A DNA stretch of 13,390 nt from an uncultured Erysipelotrichaceae bacterium (lineage in GTDB: Bacteria; Bacillota_I; Bacilli_A; RF39; UBA660), in assembly GCA_902783405.1 (NCBI GenBank), contig CACZQZ010000048.1:1-13390 (forward strand), written 5' to 3'. Below, one piece after another: positions 7,731 to 13,390 of this stretch. Each line of letters opens with the position of its first letter. Within the stretch, counting starts at the first letter, position 1. Below the pieces are notes generated by a model. It was not told where the DNA came from. It did not search any database and worked only from the letters and a program-made list of their open reading frames with translations. The translations under genes were made by a program, and so were the position numbers.

Positions 7731-8853
7731 ATTGTATTACTGGTTTACTTTTATATTCTTTATCCAGTAAATTTTTTTTGTATAAGATTTGATAAACAGA
7801 AGTTGCTCTAAGCTCTAAATTCATAATAATATCTCTTCCATCTTTTAAATGATAAATAAGTGGAATTTTATCATGATATTCATTTAGTATTTTTTTTCCA
7901 TTATCATTAAATCCTAAGACTCTAATATAAGTGATATCTTTTATTTTTTCATTTTCTTCTTTTGTAAAATTACATAAAATATGAATAATCATTCTCATAA
8001 TACGATTATATGTATAACGTTTTGTTTTTACTTTGTCTATAAATTCATTTAAAGAAGTACAAGTTTTTATGTATTTTTTAATTCTATATTGTAAACCTTC
8101 ATCTACCGTTTCATATATATCTAAGTTAGAAGTAGTTAATACTTTATATTTGAAATATGAAAATAAGTCATCTGTAAAAATAGGTTTTATAGATTTAAGC
8201 GTTTCCTTTGGAACATAATTCGATATATCTTTTTTTTCTTTAAGTAAAATTCTAATACTACTAGCACTCGTAACATGATTATCAGAAAGTTTATGATAGT
8301 CATTGGTTCTTAAAATGCTGATAGGCTTTATTTTAGAATGAATTTTTTTTATTTCTTTGATATAACTTAAAGCCAGTAAATCATTTGGTTTATCTATTTT
8401 TTGAAATCCAAAATGAGTTAGAGCTAAGGACATAGCAGTAGGATAATTTAAACCTTCATCCAAGAACTTTTTAACTAAAATATTATAATCTTTATTATAA
8501 ATTTGTGTATCTACTATTTTTGTAAATAAATCAATATTATTGGTTTCAGAGCCAAAAATAAGGTATTCTACTTTAAGTTTATCTAATATTTGGATAGAAC
8601 CTTTCGCAAATATATCTGCACTTTGACTTCCAAAAGCAAAGGGAAGTTCAACAACTAAGTCAATACCATATAAAAGAGCTAATTTAGTTTTATCCCATTT
8701 ATGAATAATGCTTACTTCACCTCGTTGCATAAAAGAAGAAGCTAAAACTAAGATTATACTATGATTTGGGAACATTTCTTTAATTTTTTTTAAATGAAAT
8801 ATATGTCCATAATGAAAAGGATTATATTCACAAATAATTCCAACTGATTTCAT
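7729..8853 (-). CDS. tmcAL: tRNA(Met) cytidine acetate ligase TmcAL (YlbM family)
   Basis: Ligase that uses acetate and ATP to form N4-acetylcytidine at the wobble base of elongator tRNA-Met, improving AUG reading. The start ATG at 8853 follows GGAG by eight bases. The 374 residues are slightly short of the usual 390-415. The nucleotidyltransferase N-terminus is unmistakable: GIICEYNPFHYGH with HIGH-like H14 and H17, then SSFMQRGEVSI, a GSETN motif at about 101 and KPNDLLALSYIKEI at about 155. The second conserved block, VTSASSIR (residues 194-201), corresponds to the family's Ser/Thr-rich SxIR motif. It is divergent from yceD-rpmF; this neighbourhood is also seen in Bacillus (ylbM, ylbN, rpmF). 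A -10-like TATGAT lies upstream on the minus strand, but its -35 is only T-rich, so I did not list a promoter. Confidence 0.93.
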   Translation of the reverse strand: MKSVGIICEYNPFHYGHIFHLKKIKEMFPNHSIILVLASSFMQRGEVSIIHKWDKTKLALLYGIDLVVELPFAFGSQSADIFAKGSIQILDKLKVEYLIFGSETNNIDLFTKIVDTQIYNKDYNILVKKFLDEGLNYPTAMSLALTHFGFQKIDKPNDLLALSYIKEIKKIHSKIKPISILRTNDYHKLSDNHVTSASSIRILLKEKKDISNYVPKETLKSIKPIFTDDLFSYFKYKVLTTSNLDIYETVDEGLQYRIKKYIKTCTSLNEFIDKVKTKRYTYNRIMRMIIHILCNFTKEENEKIKDITYIRVLGFNDNGKKILNEYHDKIPLIYHLKDGRDIIMNLELRATSVYQILYKKNLLDKEYKSKPVIQ

Positions 8854-8888
8854 AACATCAACTCCGTGATTATGATATCATATTTTTC

Positions 8889-8917
8889 TTGCTTTTTACA
8901 AAAAAATTTAGTATAAT
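8889..8917 (+). promoter_or_regulatory. Promoter of yceD-rpmF
   Basis: TTGCTT at 8889-8894 and a perfect TATAAT at 8912-8917 are 17 bases apart. The expected transcript starts near 8924, giving a leader of about 17 bases with GGTGAT as the ribosome site. Confidence 0.65.
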
Positions 8918-8940
8918 CTAATTGCTTGGTTGGTGATAAA

Positions 8941-9378
8941 ATGAAAATAGATATTCTAAATGTTTTAACCAGAGTCGAAGAGAAAATAGAATTTCATGAA
9001 AAAATATCTTACGATGAAAAGCAATTACAATCTGTTGGAATTCTTGCTTTAAAAGATGCTTATGTAAGTGGAAAAATATATTTAGATTCTGAAGATTGTA
9101 TAATGATAGAATGCTTGATTCGTGGAATTATGATTCTCCCTTGTTCAATTACATTAGAACCTGTAGAATATCCATTTGACATAAGGGTAGAAGATGATTT
9201 GTTTGCTTTGTTAGAAGAAATTACAGAAAATTCAAAAAAAAATCAAAATACTATTGATATTTCACCAATTATATGGGAAAATATACTAATGGAAATTCCC
9301 ATGAAAGTAATAAGTGAAAAAGCAAAAAACATTTCTTTAGAAGGAAATGGATGGAAGTTTACCCAGGATGAAGATTAA
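8941..9378 (+). CDS. yceD: YceD/DUF177 family protein
   Basis: Small soluble protein of 145 residues from ATG 8941, with GGTGAT (8932-8937) just upstream. A longer frame from TTG 8926 would start at or within the expected leader and is not needed. The family core is visible: a central YVSGKIYLDSEDCIM strand region and the hallmark GIMILPCSITLEPVEYPF (canonical form L.lpCsRsLepv), then an acidic C-terminal part. DUF177 proteins are almost always encoded directly before rpmF, as here (19-base gap). Work on E. coli YceD and plant homologues links them to 23S rRNA maturation or stability; the exact activity is unknown. The usual Arg of the CSR motif is Ile here. Confidence 0.88.
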   Translation: MKIDILNVLTRVEEKIEFHEKISYDEKQLQSVGILALKDAYVSGKIYLDSEDCIMIECLIRGIMILPCSITLEPVEYPFDIRVEDDLFALLEEITENSKKNQNTIDISPIIWENILMEIPMKVISEKAKNISLEGNGWKFTQDED

Positions 9379-9397
9379 AGTGAAATGAGGTGTCAAA

Positions 9398-9598
9398 ATG
9401 AAATTAGAATTACAATTGTTTGCAGTACCATTTCGTAAGGTAAGTAAAACAAGAGGAAGAAAAAGAAGAACACATTATAAAATTAGTGAAAATGCGACTG
9501 CAAAATGTCCAAAATGTGGTGCAGATGTAAGACCACATAGAGTATGTGCATCTTGTGGAACATACAAAGGAAAAGAAGTTATAAAAACAGCTGAATAA
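9398..9598 (+). CDS. rpmF: 50S ribosomal protein bL32 with N-terminal Prp-like extension
   Basis: Zinc-ribbon protein of the large ribosomal subunit, 66 residues. The normal bL32 body starts at AVPFRKVSKTRGRKRRTH and continues with the zinc ribbon CPKC (C37, C40) and CASC (C50, C53), ending GTYKGKEV. bL32 normally starts MAVP. Here eight residues precede the AVP, giving MKLELQLFA before VPFRK. The only start with a ribosome site (TGAGGTG 9386-9392, five bases away) is ATG 9398; the in-frame TTG at 9416 has none. The extension resembles the leader of Firmicutes bL27 (LKLNLQFFA before SKKG type), which the cysteine protease Prp removes after the Ala. It is co-transcribed with yceD, and its terminator overlaps the 3' end of the gene. 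Confidence 0.96.
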   Translation: MKLELQLFAVPFRKVSKTRGRKRRTHYKISENATAKCPKCGADVRPHRVCASCGTYKGKEVIKTAE

Positions 9599-9610
9599 AA
9601 GTTGTTTTTT
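9584..9610 (+). terminator. Terminator overlapping the rpmF stop
   Basis: A nine-base stem AAAACAGCT / AGTTGTTTT (one G-U pair) has the loop GAATAAA, which contains the rpmF stop codon. It is followed by T up to 9610, one C, and nine more T. The right arm overlaps the -35 of the next promoter. Confidence 0.72.
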
Positions 9611-9630
9611 CTTTTTTTTTATTATATAAT
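9602..9630 (+). promoter_or_regulatory. Promoter of the LamG-protein gene
   Basis: TTGTTT at 9602-9607 and a perfect TATAAT at 9625-9630 are 17 bases apart. The spacer is almost all T and doubles as the U-tract of the rpmF terminator. Confidence 0.6.
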
Positions 9631-9654
9631 AAAAAGAGAATAAGAAGGTGACGT

Positions 9655-10587
9655 ATGAGGAAAATGGGAAATAAAGGTTTTGCAATATCTGGAATTGTGT
9701 ATTCAATATTAATTTTATTTGTCCTTTTGGTAGTAGCTACACTTGCTATATTATCTGGCAGAAAAGTTGTATTAGATCGAACGAAAAAGGATATTATAGA
9801 GAAAATGGATGAACAGGATAATGAAAGATTAGATGTCGATGATTATACGAAAAAAGGACTAATTATTCATTATGATGGAAGAAAAAACACAAGATCTGGA
9901 ACATATAATAGTAGTGCAAATAAATGGGAAAATTTAGTTTCACCTACTGGACAATATGATGGAACTTTAGTTAACTCACCTACTTGGAATGGTGGAGATG
10001 GACTTTTATTTAACGGGTCAAATTATGTAGATATGGGAACTTTAAATATAAGTGGTTCTGTAACTTTTGAAGTAGTTGTAAAATATACAAATAACAGGGT
10101 AACGTCTACATTAATTGGAAATTTAAATCAAGGTGGATACTCTTTAGACCATCAGTATAATCCATCTATTGATTGGAATTATGAAGCACAGTATGCTAAT
10201 CATACCTTATCGTTTTATAATTCTGAATTACGTTCTACACAATCCTTATCGAGTGCTAATGAAACAAAGACTCAGATAACATGTGAAAATGGAACAACGA
10301 AAGAAGATTATATTTATAGTTTGACAGGCGTTATTAATAAAGAACAAAAAAAATTATATATTTATGAAAATGGAATGCAATTTGAATCTACACTTGCATC
10401 GTTAAATTTAAATAATAGTACATCTATTTTATCATTAGGTGCTAAAGTAGTTGGTTCGGCTAAGGGAAATTATTTAAGAGGTAAGATATATTCTGTTAGA
10501 GTTTATAATAGAGCATTAGAATCTTATGAAGTATATAAGAATTATTCAATCGATCGAAGTAGATTTAATATGATTGAAACATGTTAA
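9655..10587 (+). CDS. Membrane-anchored LamG-domain protein with pilin-like N-terminus
   Basis: 310 residues; ATG 9655 follows AAGGTGA (9645-9651), and ATG 9664 is a possible alternative. The N-terminus reads KGFAISGIVYSILIL: a basic start, Gly8-Phe9, then a single hydrophobic helix to about residue 33. A short charged, probably helical stalk (36-62) leads into a concanavalin A-like/LamG fold (about 66-300). This is recognisable from LIIHYDGRKNT, the GLLFNGSNYVDMG strand pair and the closing GKIYSVRVYNRAL. LamG (Laminin_G_3) folds bind carbohydrates or other surface ligands. The N-terminus looks like a type IV prepilin leader (G followed by F), but position +5 is Gly rather than Glu, so it is either a pseudopilin-like protein or a simple N-anchored surface protein. 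It has its own promoter and terminator. The single Cys is the last residue. Function unknown. Confidence 0.82.
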   Translation: MRKMGNKGFAISGIVYSILILFVLLVVATLAILSGRKVVLDRTKKDIIEKMDEQDNERLDVDDYTKKGLIIHYDGRKNTRSGTYNSSANKWENLVSPTGQYDGTLVNSPTWNGGDGLLFNGSNYVDMGTLNISGSVTFEVVVKYTNNRVTSTLIGNLNQGGYSLDHQYNPSIDWNYEAQYANHTLSFYNSELRSTQSLSSANETKTQITCENGTTKEDYIYSLTGVINKEQKKLYIYENGMQFESTLASLNLNNSTSILSLGAKVVGSAKGNYLRGKIYSVRVYNRALESYEVYKNYSIDRSRFNMIETC

Positions 10588-10615
10588 GAGAAAGTGTTAT
10601 TACTTTCTTTTTTTT
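10586..10615 (+). terminator. Terminator after the LamG-protein gene
   Basis: A ten-base stem AAGAGAAAGT / ACTTTCTTTT (one G-U pair) with the loop GTTATT continues into further T. It begins within the TAA stop. Confidence 0.8.
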
Positions 10616-10633
10616 GAAAAAATACTATTTTTC

Positions 10634-10663
10634 TTGACAGTTTCATAAAAATTAGTGTATAAA
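10634..10663 (+). promoter_or_regulatory. topA promoter
   Basis: A perfect TTGACA at 10634-10639 and TATAAA at 10658-10663 are 18 bases apart. The transcript would start near 10670, leaving a leader of about 20 bases that holds AAAAGGA. Confidence 0.75.
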
Positions 10664-10688
10664 TATATTTGTGAAAAGGAATGATGTT

Positions 10689-12713
10689 ATGTCTAAAAAT
10701 CTTGTGATTGTGGAATCTCCTCATAAAACAGGTCCGATTTCGAATTTCCTTGGTAAAGATTATAAAGTAGTTGCATCTGTAGGTCATATTAGAGATTTAT
10801 CTACAAAAGGGAAATATGGATTTGGTGTTGATATTGATAATCATTTTAAACCAGATTATGTTCCAATTAAAGGAAAGAAAAAAATTATTACAGATTTAAA
10901 AAAAGAAGTAAAAAATGCGTCTAAAGTTTTTTTAGCAACTGACCCTGACCGAGAAGGGGAAGCTATTAGTTGGCACTTAAAAGATACTCTTGGTTTAAAA
11001 GACAGCGCTTACGAAAGAGTTGTTTTTAATGAAATAACCAAAAATGCGGTTTTAGAAGCTTTTAAACACGAAAGAAAAATTGATCAAAATTTAGTTAATT
11101 CACAGGAAACTAGAAGAATATTAGATCGAATTATTGGATTTCGTTTAAGTAAGTTAATTCAAAGAAAAACAGCAGGTTCATCTGCAGGTAGAGTTCAAAG
11201 TGTTGTTTTAAAATTAGTTGTTGATAGAGAAAGAGAAATCGAAGCTTTTAAAGCAGAAGAGTACTGGACAATTACTTCTATTTTTAAAGAATTTGAAGCA
11301 GATTTATATGCTTATAAAAAAGATAAAATTGAACTTAAAACAGAAAAAGATGCGGATGAAGTAATTGAAAAATTAAAAAATACTTATATCATAGAAAATA
11401 TTACAAAAAAGGAAAAAAATAAAGCATCAAAAATGCCATTTATAACTAGTACTTTACAACAAGAAGCATCTAGTAAATTAGGTTTTTCATCAAAAAAAAC
11501 AATGATGATTGCTCAAAAATTATATGAAGGAATTGCTTTAGATAGTGAAACAGTTGGTTTGATTAGTTACATGAGAACGGATTCGACAAGACTTTCAGAT
11601 GAGTTTGTACAAAGTACTTATCACTATATTGAAAATATGTATGGTAAGGAATATGTTGGAAGAGCAAAACAGGGAAAGAAAAAAGACAATGTTCAAGATG
11701 CTCATGAAGCAATTCGTCCAACTAGTATTTTAAGAGAACCAACCAAAATAAAACAATTTTTAACGAATGATGAATACAAATTATATAGATTAATTTATGT
11801 TAGAACACTTGCTTCTTTAATGAAAGATGCTAAAACAATGAATACAACGATTATTTTAGATAATAAAAATTACAAATTCAAAGCAACAGGTCAAATTATT
11901 ACTTTTGATGGATATTTAAAAGTATATAAAGATTATGAAGATTCTAAAGATACTCTTTTACCAGAAGTAAAAGAAGGAGATATTCTAGAAAAAATAGATG
12001 TAAAAAAAGAACAACATTTCACAAATCCACCAGCTCGTTATACAGAACAAAAATTAATTAAAGCTATGGAAGAACTTGGTATTGGTAGACCTTCTACGTA
12101 TGCATCAACTATTGATATTATAAAAAAAAGAGGATATGTTCATGTAGAAGATAAAAAGTTTGTTCCAACAGATGTTGGAATTGAAATAACGGATAAATTA
12201 CAGATAAGTTTTAGTGATTTAATTAATGTAGAATATACTGCCAATATGGAAAATGATTTAGATAAAATAGCTGAGGGAAAAGAAGTTTGGTATGAAGTAT
12301 TAGAGGATTTTTATAAAAAATTTGAACCATCTGTAGTTGAAGCTTTTGATAAAATTGAAAAAGAAGCACCAAAAGAAACAGGAGAGTTGTGTCCAAATTG
12401 TAATCATCCTTTAGTAATTAGAAATGGACGTTTTGGACCATTTACAGCTTGCAGTAATTATCCTGAATGTAAATATATAAAACAAGAAAAAAAAGAAGAA
12501 AAAATCATTTGTGATTGCCCAAATTGTGATGGAAAAATTATCGAAAAGAAAAGTCGTAAGGGTAAAATATTCTATGGATGTAATAATTATCCAAAATGTA
12601 GGGCAGCGTATTGGGATGAACCTACTGGAGAAAAATGTCCAGAATGTGGTGAAATGTTAACCAAGAAAAAAGATAAAATAAAATGCACGAATTGTGATTA
12701 TGAAAGAGAGTAA
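10689..12713 (+). CDS. topA: DNA topoisomerase I (type IA, TopA)
   Basis: Relaxes negative supercoils by single-strand passage. I choose ATG 10689 (674 aa), eight bases after AAAAGGA; GTG 10671 would lie at the transcript's very start. The TOPRIM domain has E9 and K13 and the metal-binding DPDREGE (D85, D87, E89). The cleavage domain has SYMRTDSTRLS with catalytic Tyr294, plus HEAIRPT and ELGIGRPSTYA. The C-terminus carries three C4 zinc ribbons: CPNC...CSNYPEC, CPNC...CNNYPKC and CPEC...CTNC. Overall length is close to Bacillus TopA. The otherwise conserved ESPAKAKTI start reads ESPHKTGPI here; the catalytic Glu and Lys are kept. It is monocistronic between two terminators; the usual dprA or trmFO neighbours are absent. 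Confidence 0.96.
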   Translation: MSKNLVIVESPHKTGPISNFLGKDYKVVASVGHIRDLSTKGKYGFGVDIDNHFKPDYVPIKGKKKIITDLKKEVKNASKVFLATDPDREGEAISWHLKDTLGLKDSAYERVVFNEITKNAVLEAFKHERKIDQNLVNSQETRRILDRIIGFRLSKLIQRKTAGSSAGRVQSVVLKLVVDREREIEAFKAEEYWTITSIFKEFEADLYAYKKDKIELKTEKDADEVIEKLKNTYIIENITKKEKNKASKMPFITSTLQQEASSKLGFSSKKTMMIAQKLYEGIALDSETVGLISYMRTDSTRLSDEFVQSTYHYIENMYGKEYVGRAKQGKKKDNVQDAHEAIRPTSILREPTKIKQFLTNDEYKLYRLIYVRTLASLMKDAKTMNTTIILDNKNYKFKATGQIITFDGYLKVYKDYEDSKDTLLPEVKEGDILEKIDVKKEQHFTNPPARYTEQKLIKAMEELGIGRPSTYASTIDIIKKRGYVHVEDKKFVPTDVGIEITDKLQISFSDLINVEYTANMENDLDKIAEGKEVWYEVLEDFYKKFEPSVVEAFDKIEKEAPKETGELCPNCNHPLVIRNGRFGPFTACSNYPECKYIKQEKKEEKIICDCPNCDGKIIEKKSRKGKIFYGCNNYPKCRAAYWDEPTGEKCPECGEMLTKKKDKIKCTNCDYERE

Positions 12714-12724
12714 ATCTCTTTTTT
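12703..12724 (+). terminator. topA terminator
   Basis: A seven-base perfect stem AAAGAGA / TCTCTTT, with the TAA stop in its five-base loop, is followed by six T. The hairpin is therefore formed by the last codons of topA. Confidence 0.75.
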
Positions 12725-12728
12725 CTAT

Positions 12729-12758
12729 AAAAAAAGAAGTATTATTCTTCTACTTCCT
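12729..12758 (-). terminator. Ferredoxin gene terminator
   Basis: On the minus strand, AGGAAGTA / TACTTCTT pairs over eight bases (one G-U) around a nine-base loop that contains the stop codon, followed by a run of T. It faces the topA terminator, so the two convergent genes have separate hairpins. Confidence 0.6.
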
Positions 12759-12927
12759 CAATAGCGCTTACTGGGCATCCTTCTTTTGCAGCAAGTGCAT
12801 CATCCATGTTTTCATCTGTAATTTCACCTACAACGTGAGCAACACCATCTTCAAGTTCAAAAACATCTTCACATACAGCAGCGCATGCTCCGCATCCTAT
12901 ACAATTTTCATTTATTTTTAATTTCAT
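12742..12927 (-). CDS. 4Fe-4S single-cluster ferredoxin
   Basis: Small soluble electron carrier, 61 residues. The start is ATG at 12927, seven bases after AGGAGG (12935-12940 on the plus strand); an in-frame ATG at 12948 lies upstream of that ribosome site and inside the -10 area. Motifs are CIGCGAC (C9, C12, C15) and a distal C51-Pro, the four ligands expected for one 4Fe-4S cluster of the Bacillus/Thermotoga monocluster type. C19 is an additional cysteine in the C-x2-C-x2-C-x3-C spacing, but the second half of a two-cluster ferredoxin is missing. The protein is very acidic (EEVEE tail), typical for docking to redox enzymes. Its partner is not visible here. It has its own promoter and terminator. 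Confidence 0.92.
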   Translation of the reverse strand: MKLKINENCIGCGACAAVCEDVFELEDGVAHVVGEITDENMDDALAAKEGCPVSAIEEVEE

Positions 12928-12946
12928 TTTCAAGCCTCCTAAGTTC

Positions 12947-12975
12947 ATTATATGAAAAAAAAGTCAAATAATCAA
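12947..12975 (-). promoter_or_regulatory. Ferredoxin promoter
   Basis: On the minus strand, TTGATT (12975-12970) and a perfect TATAAT (12952-12947) are 17 bases apart. A better-looking TTGACT at 12967-12962 is only nine bases from the -10 and cannot be its -35. Confidence 0.65.
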
Positions 12976-12994
12976 GAAAAAGGTAAAAATATCA

Positions 12995-13023
12995 TTTAAA
13001 AAATACTAAATTTATGGTATGAT
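12995..13023 (+). promoter_or_regulatory. Possible promoter of the right-edge gene
   Basis: TTTAAA at 12995-13000 and TATGAT at 13018-13023 are 17 bases apart, with TG one base before the -10 (extended -10). The -35 is weak, so the call rests on the -10 and its position before a good ribosome site. Confidence 0.45.
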
Positions 13024-13046
13024 ATTAACATATGGAGGATGATATC

Positions 13047-13390
13047 ATGGCAAGTAGGATGGATCGATATTACGAAGAAGAAAATACCGAAAACTTAAGA
13101 ACACGAAAAAATAAGAATTTATATCAATCGATTTATAATGATGCTGAATATACCAATATTGAGGGAATTACATCTATTTCAAGATCTGGAAGAATAGATG
13201 TAGAAGAAATAAAAAAATTATTAAATCAAAAAGAAGAAAAGAAGGAAGAAATTAAACCTAAAGAAACCATATCTCCATCAGAAGAAAAGTTAGAAGAAGA
13301 TCGTGTATATGATATCAGAGATATTTTAAATAAAGCAAAAGATGAACATCCTTCCAAAGATAAATATCATAGTTTAAAAAATCAAGATTA
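13047..13390 (+). CDS. Uncharacterised charged protein, 3' end outside the window
   Basis: ATG 13047 lies eight bases after GGAGG, and the frame stays open to the window edge (114 codons visible). An in-frame ATG at 13032 precedes the ribosome site and is rejected. The visible part is strongly hydrophilic: MASRMDRYYEEE at the start, a Tyr/Asn-rich stretch (NLYQSIYNDAEY), then long Lys/Glu-rich segments such as NQKEEKKEEIKP and a short EDRVYDIRDILNKAKDE motif. There is no signal peptide, membrane helix or cysteine in this part, so it is probably cytoplasmic and largely helical or disordered at its N-terminus. I do not recognise the family. It has its own putative promoter. Confidence 0.8.
   Translation, partial: MASRMDRYYEEENTENLRTRKNKNLYQSIYNDAEYTNIEGITSISRSGRIDVEEIKKLLNQKEEKKEEIKPKETISPSEEKLEEDRVYDIRDILNKAKDEHPSKDKYHSLKNQD

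Noticed and set aside
8033..8218. Plus-strand frame within tmcAL
   Set aside because: Shadow of the conserved tmcAL frame with no start signals.
9410..9706. 98-codon minus-strand frame across rpmF and the LamG gene start
   Set aside because: It crosses a terminator and a promoter and is antisense to the invariant zinc ribbon of bL32; its Cys/Ser/Phe-rich residues are complement artefacts.
10584..10787. 67-codon minus-strand frame over the topA promoter region
   Set aside because: It runs through a terminator, the topA promoter and the TopA active-site codons, with no signals of its own.
12694..12921. 75-codon plus-strand frame opposite the ferredoxin
   Set aside because: Antisense to the CxxCxxC ferredoxin; the apparent Cys-rich, Phe-rich peptide is a complement artefact.
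12962..12967. TTGACT as the -35 of the ferredoxin promoter
   Set aside because: It is only nine bases from the TATAAT; TTGATT at 12975-12970 has the correct 17-base spacing.
8872..13048. The palindrome ATGATATCAT occurs at 8872-8881 and again at 13039-13048, near two gene starts
   Set aside because: A ten-base AT-rich palindrome is expected by chance at this composition, and the second copy overlaps a start codon. Two copies do not make an operator without conservation data.
1..13390. Altered genetic code (TGA as Trp), CRISPR array, IS element or prophage
   Set aside because: All Trp codons are TGG and the long genes have no internal TGA. I found no spaced direct repeats, transposase with terminal repeats, or phage genes.

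Overview
The window is very AT-rich (below about 30% GC by eye), densely packed, and uses the standard genetic code: Trp is TGG, no sense TGA is needed, and every complete frame ends in TAA. Shine-Dalgarno sites of the AGGAGG/AAGGTGA type, near-consensus sigma-A promoters with 17-18 base spacers, a Firmicutes-type ParE, and the tmcAL / yceD-rpmF neighbourhood all point to a low-GC Gram-positive bacterium, probably an uncultured gut-type Bacillota or Mollicutes-like lineage. I cannot place it more precisely from sequence alone.

Layout. (1) 1-3916: an envelope operon made of an RND/MMPL transporter cut by the left window edge, overlapping by 11 bases a secreted protein with XXXLXXG repeats; it ends at a hairpin terminator. 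(2) 3980-4400: a small self-contained unit with a near-consensus promoter, a 64-71 codon frame that looks like the C-terminal tail of an Rpn/PD-(D/E)XK nuclease-transposase, about 125 bases with no convincing gene, and a terminator. (3) 4434-7730: parE (topoisomerase IV subunit B) followed 12 bases later by ffh (SRP GTPase), closed by a 13-bp hairpin that serves both strands. (4) 7729-8853, minus strand: tmcAL, an ATP-dependent tRNA-Met cytidine acetate ligase. (5) 8889-9610: a YceD/DUF177 gene and rpmF (ribosomal protein bL32). (6) 9602-10615: a membrane-anchored LamG-domain protein with a pilin-like N-terminus. (7) 10634-12724: topA. (8) 12729-12975, minus strand: a 61-residue 4Fe-4S ferredoxin. 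(9) 12995-end: the start of an unidentified acidic/charged protein cut by the right edge.

Most genes are housekeeping: DNA topology (parE, topA), protein targeting (ffh), and translation (tmcAL, yceD, rpmF). The accessory content is the MMPL pair, the nuclease remnant and the LamG protein. There is no large defence, CRISPR or phage system here. The most striking item is small: bL32 carries a nine-residue N-terminal extension, MKLELQLFA, that closely matches the Prp protease cleavage motif known from the N-terminus of Firmicutes bL27. This suggests that a second ribosomal protein may be processed by Prp in this lineage.
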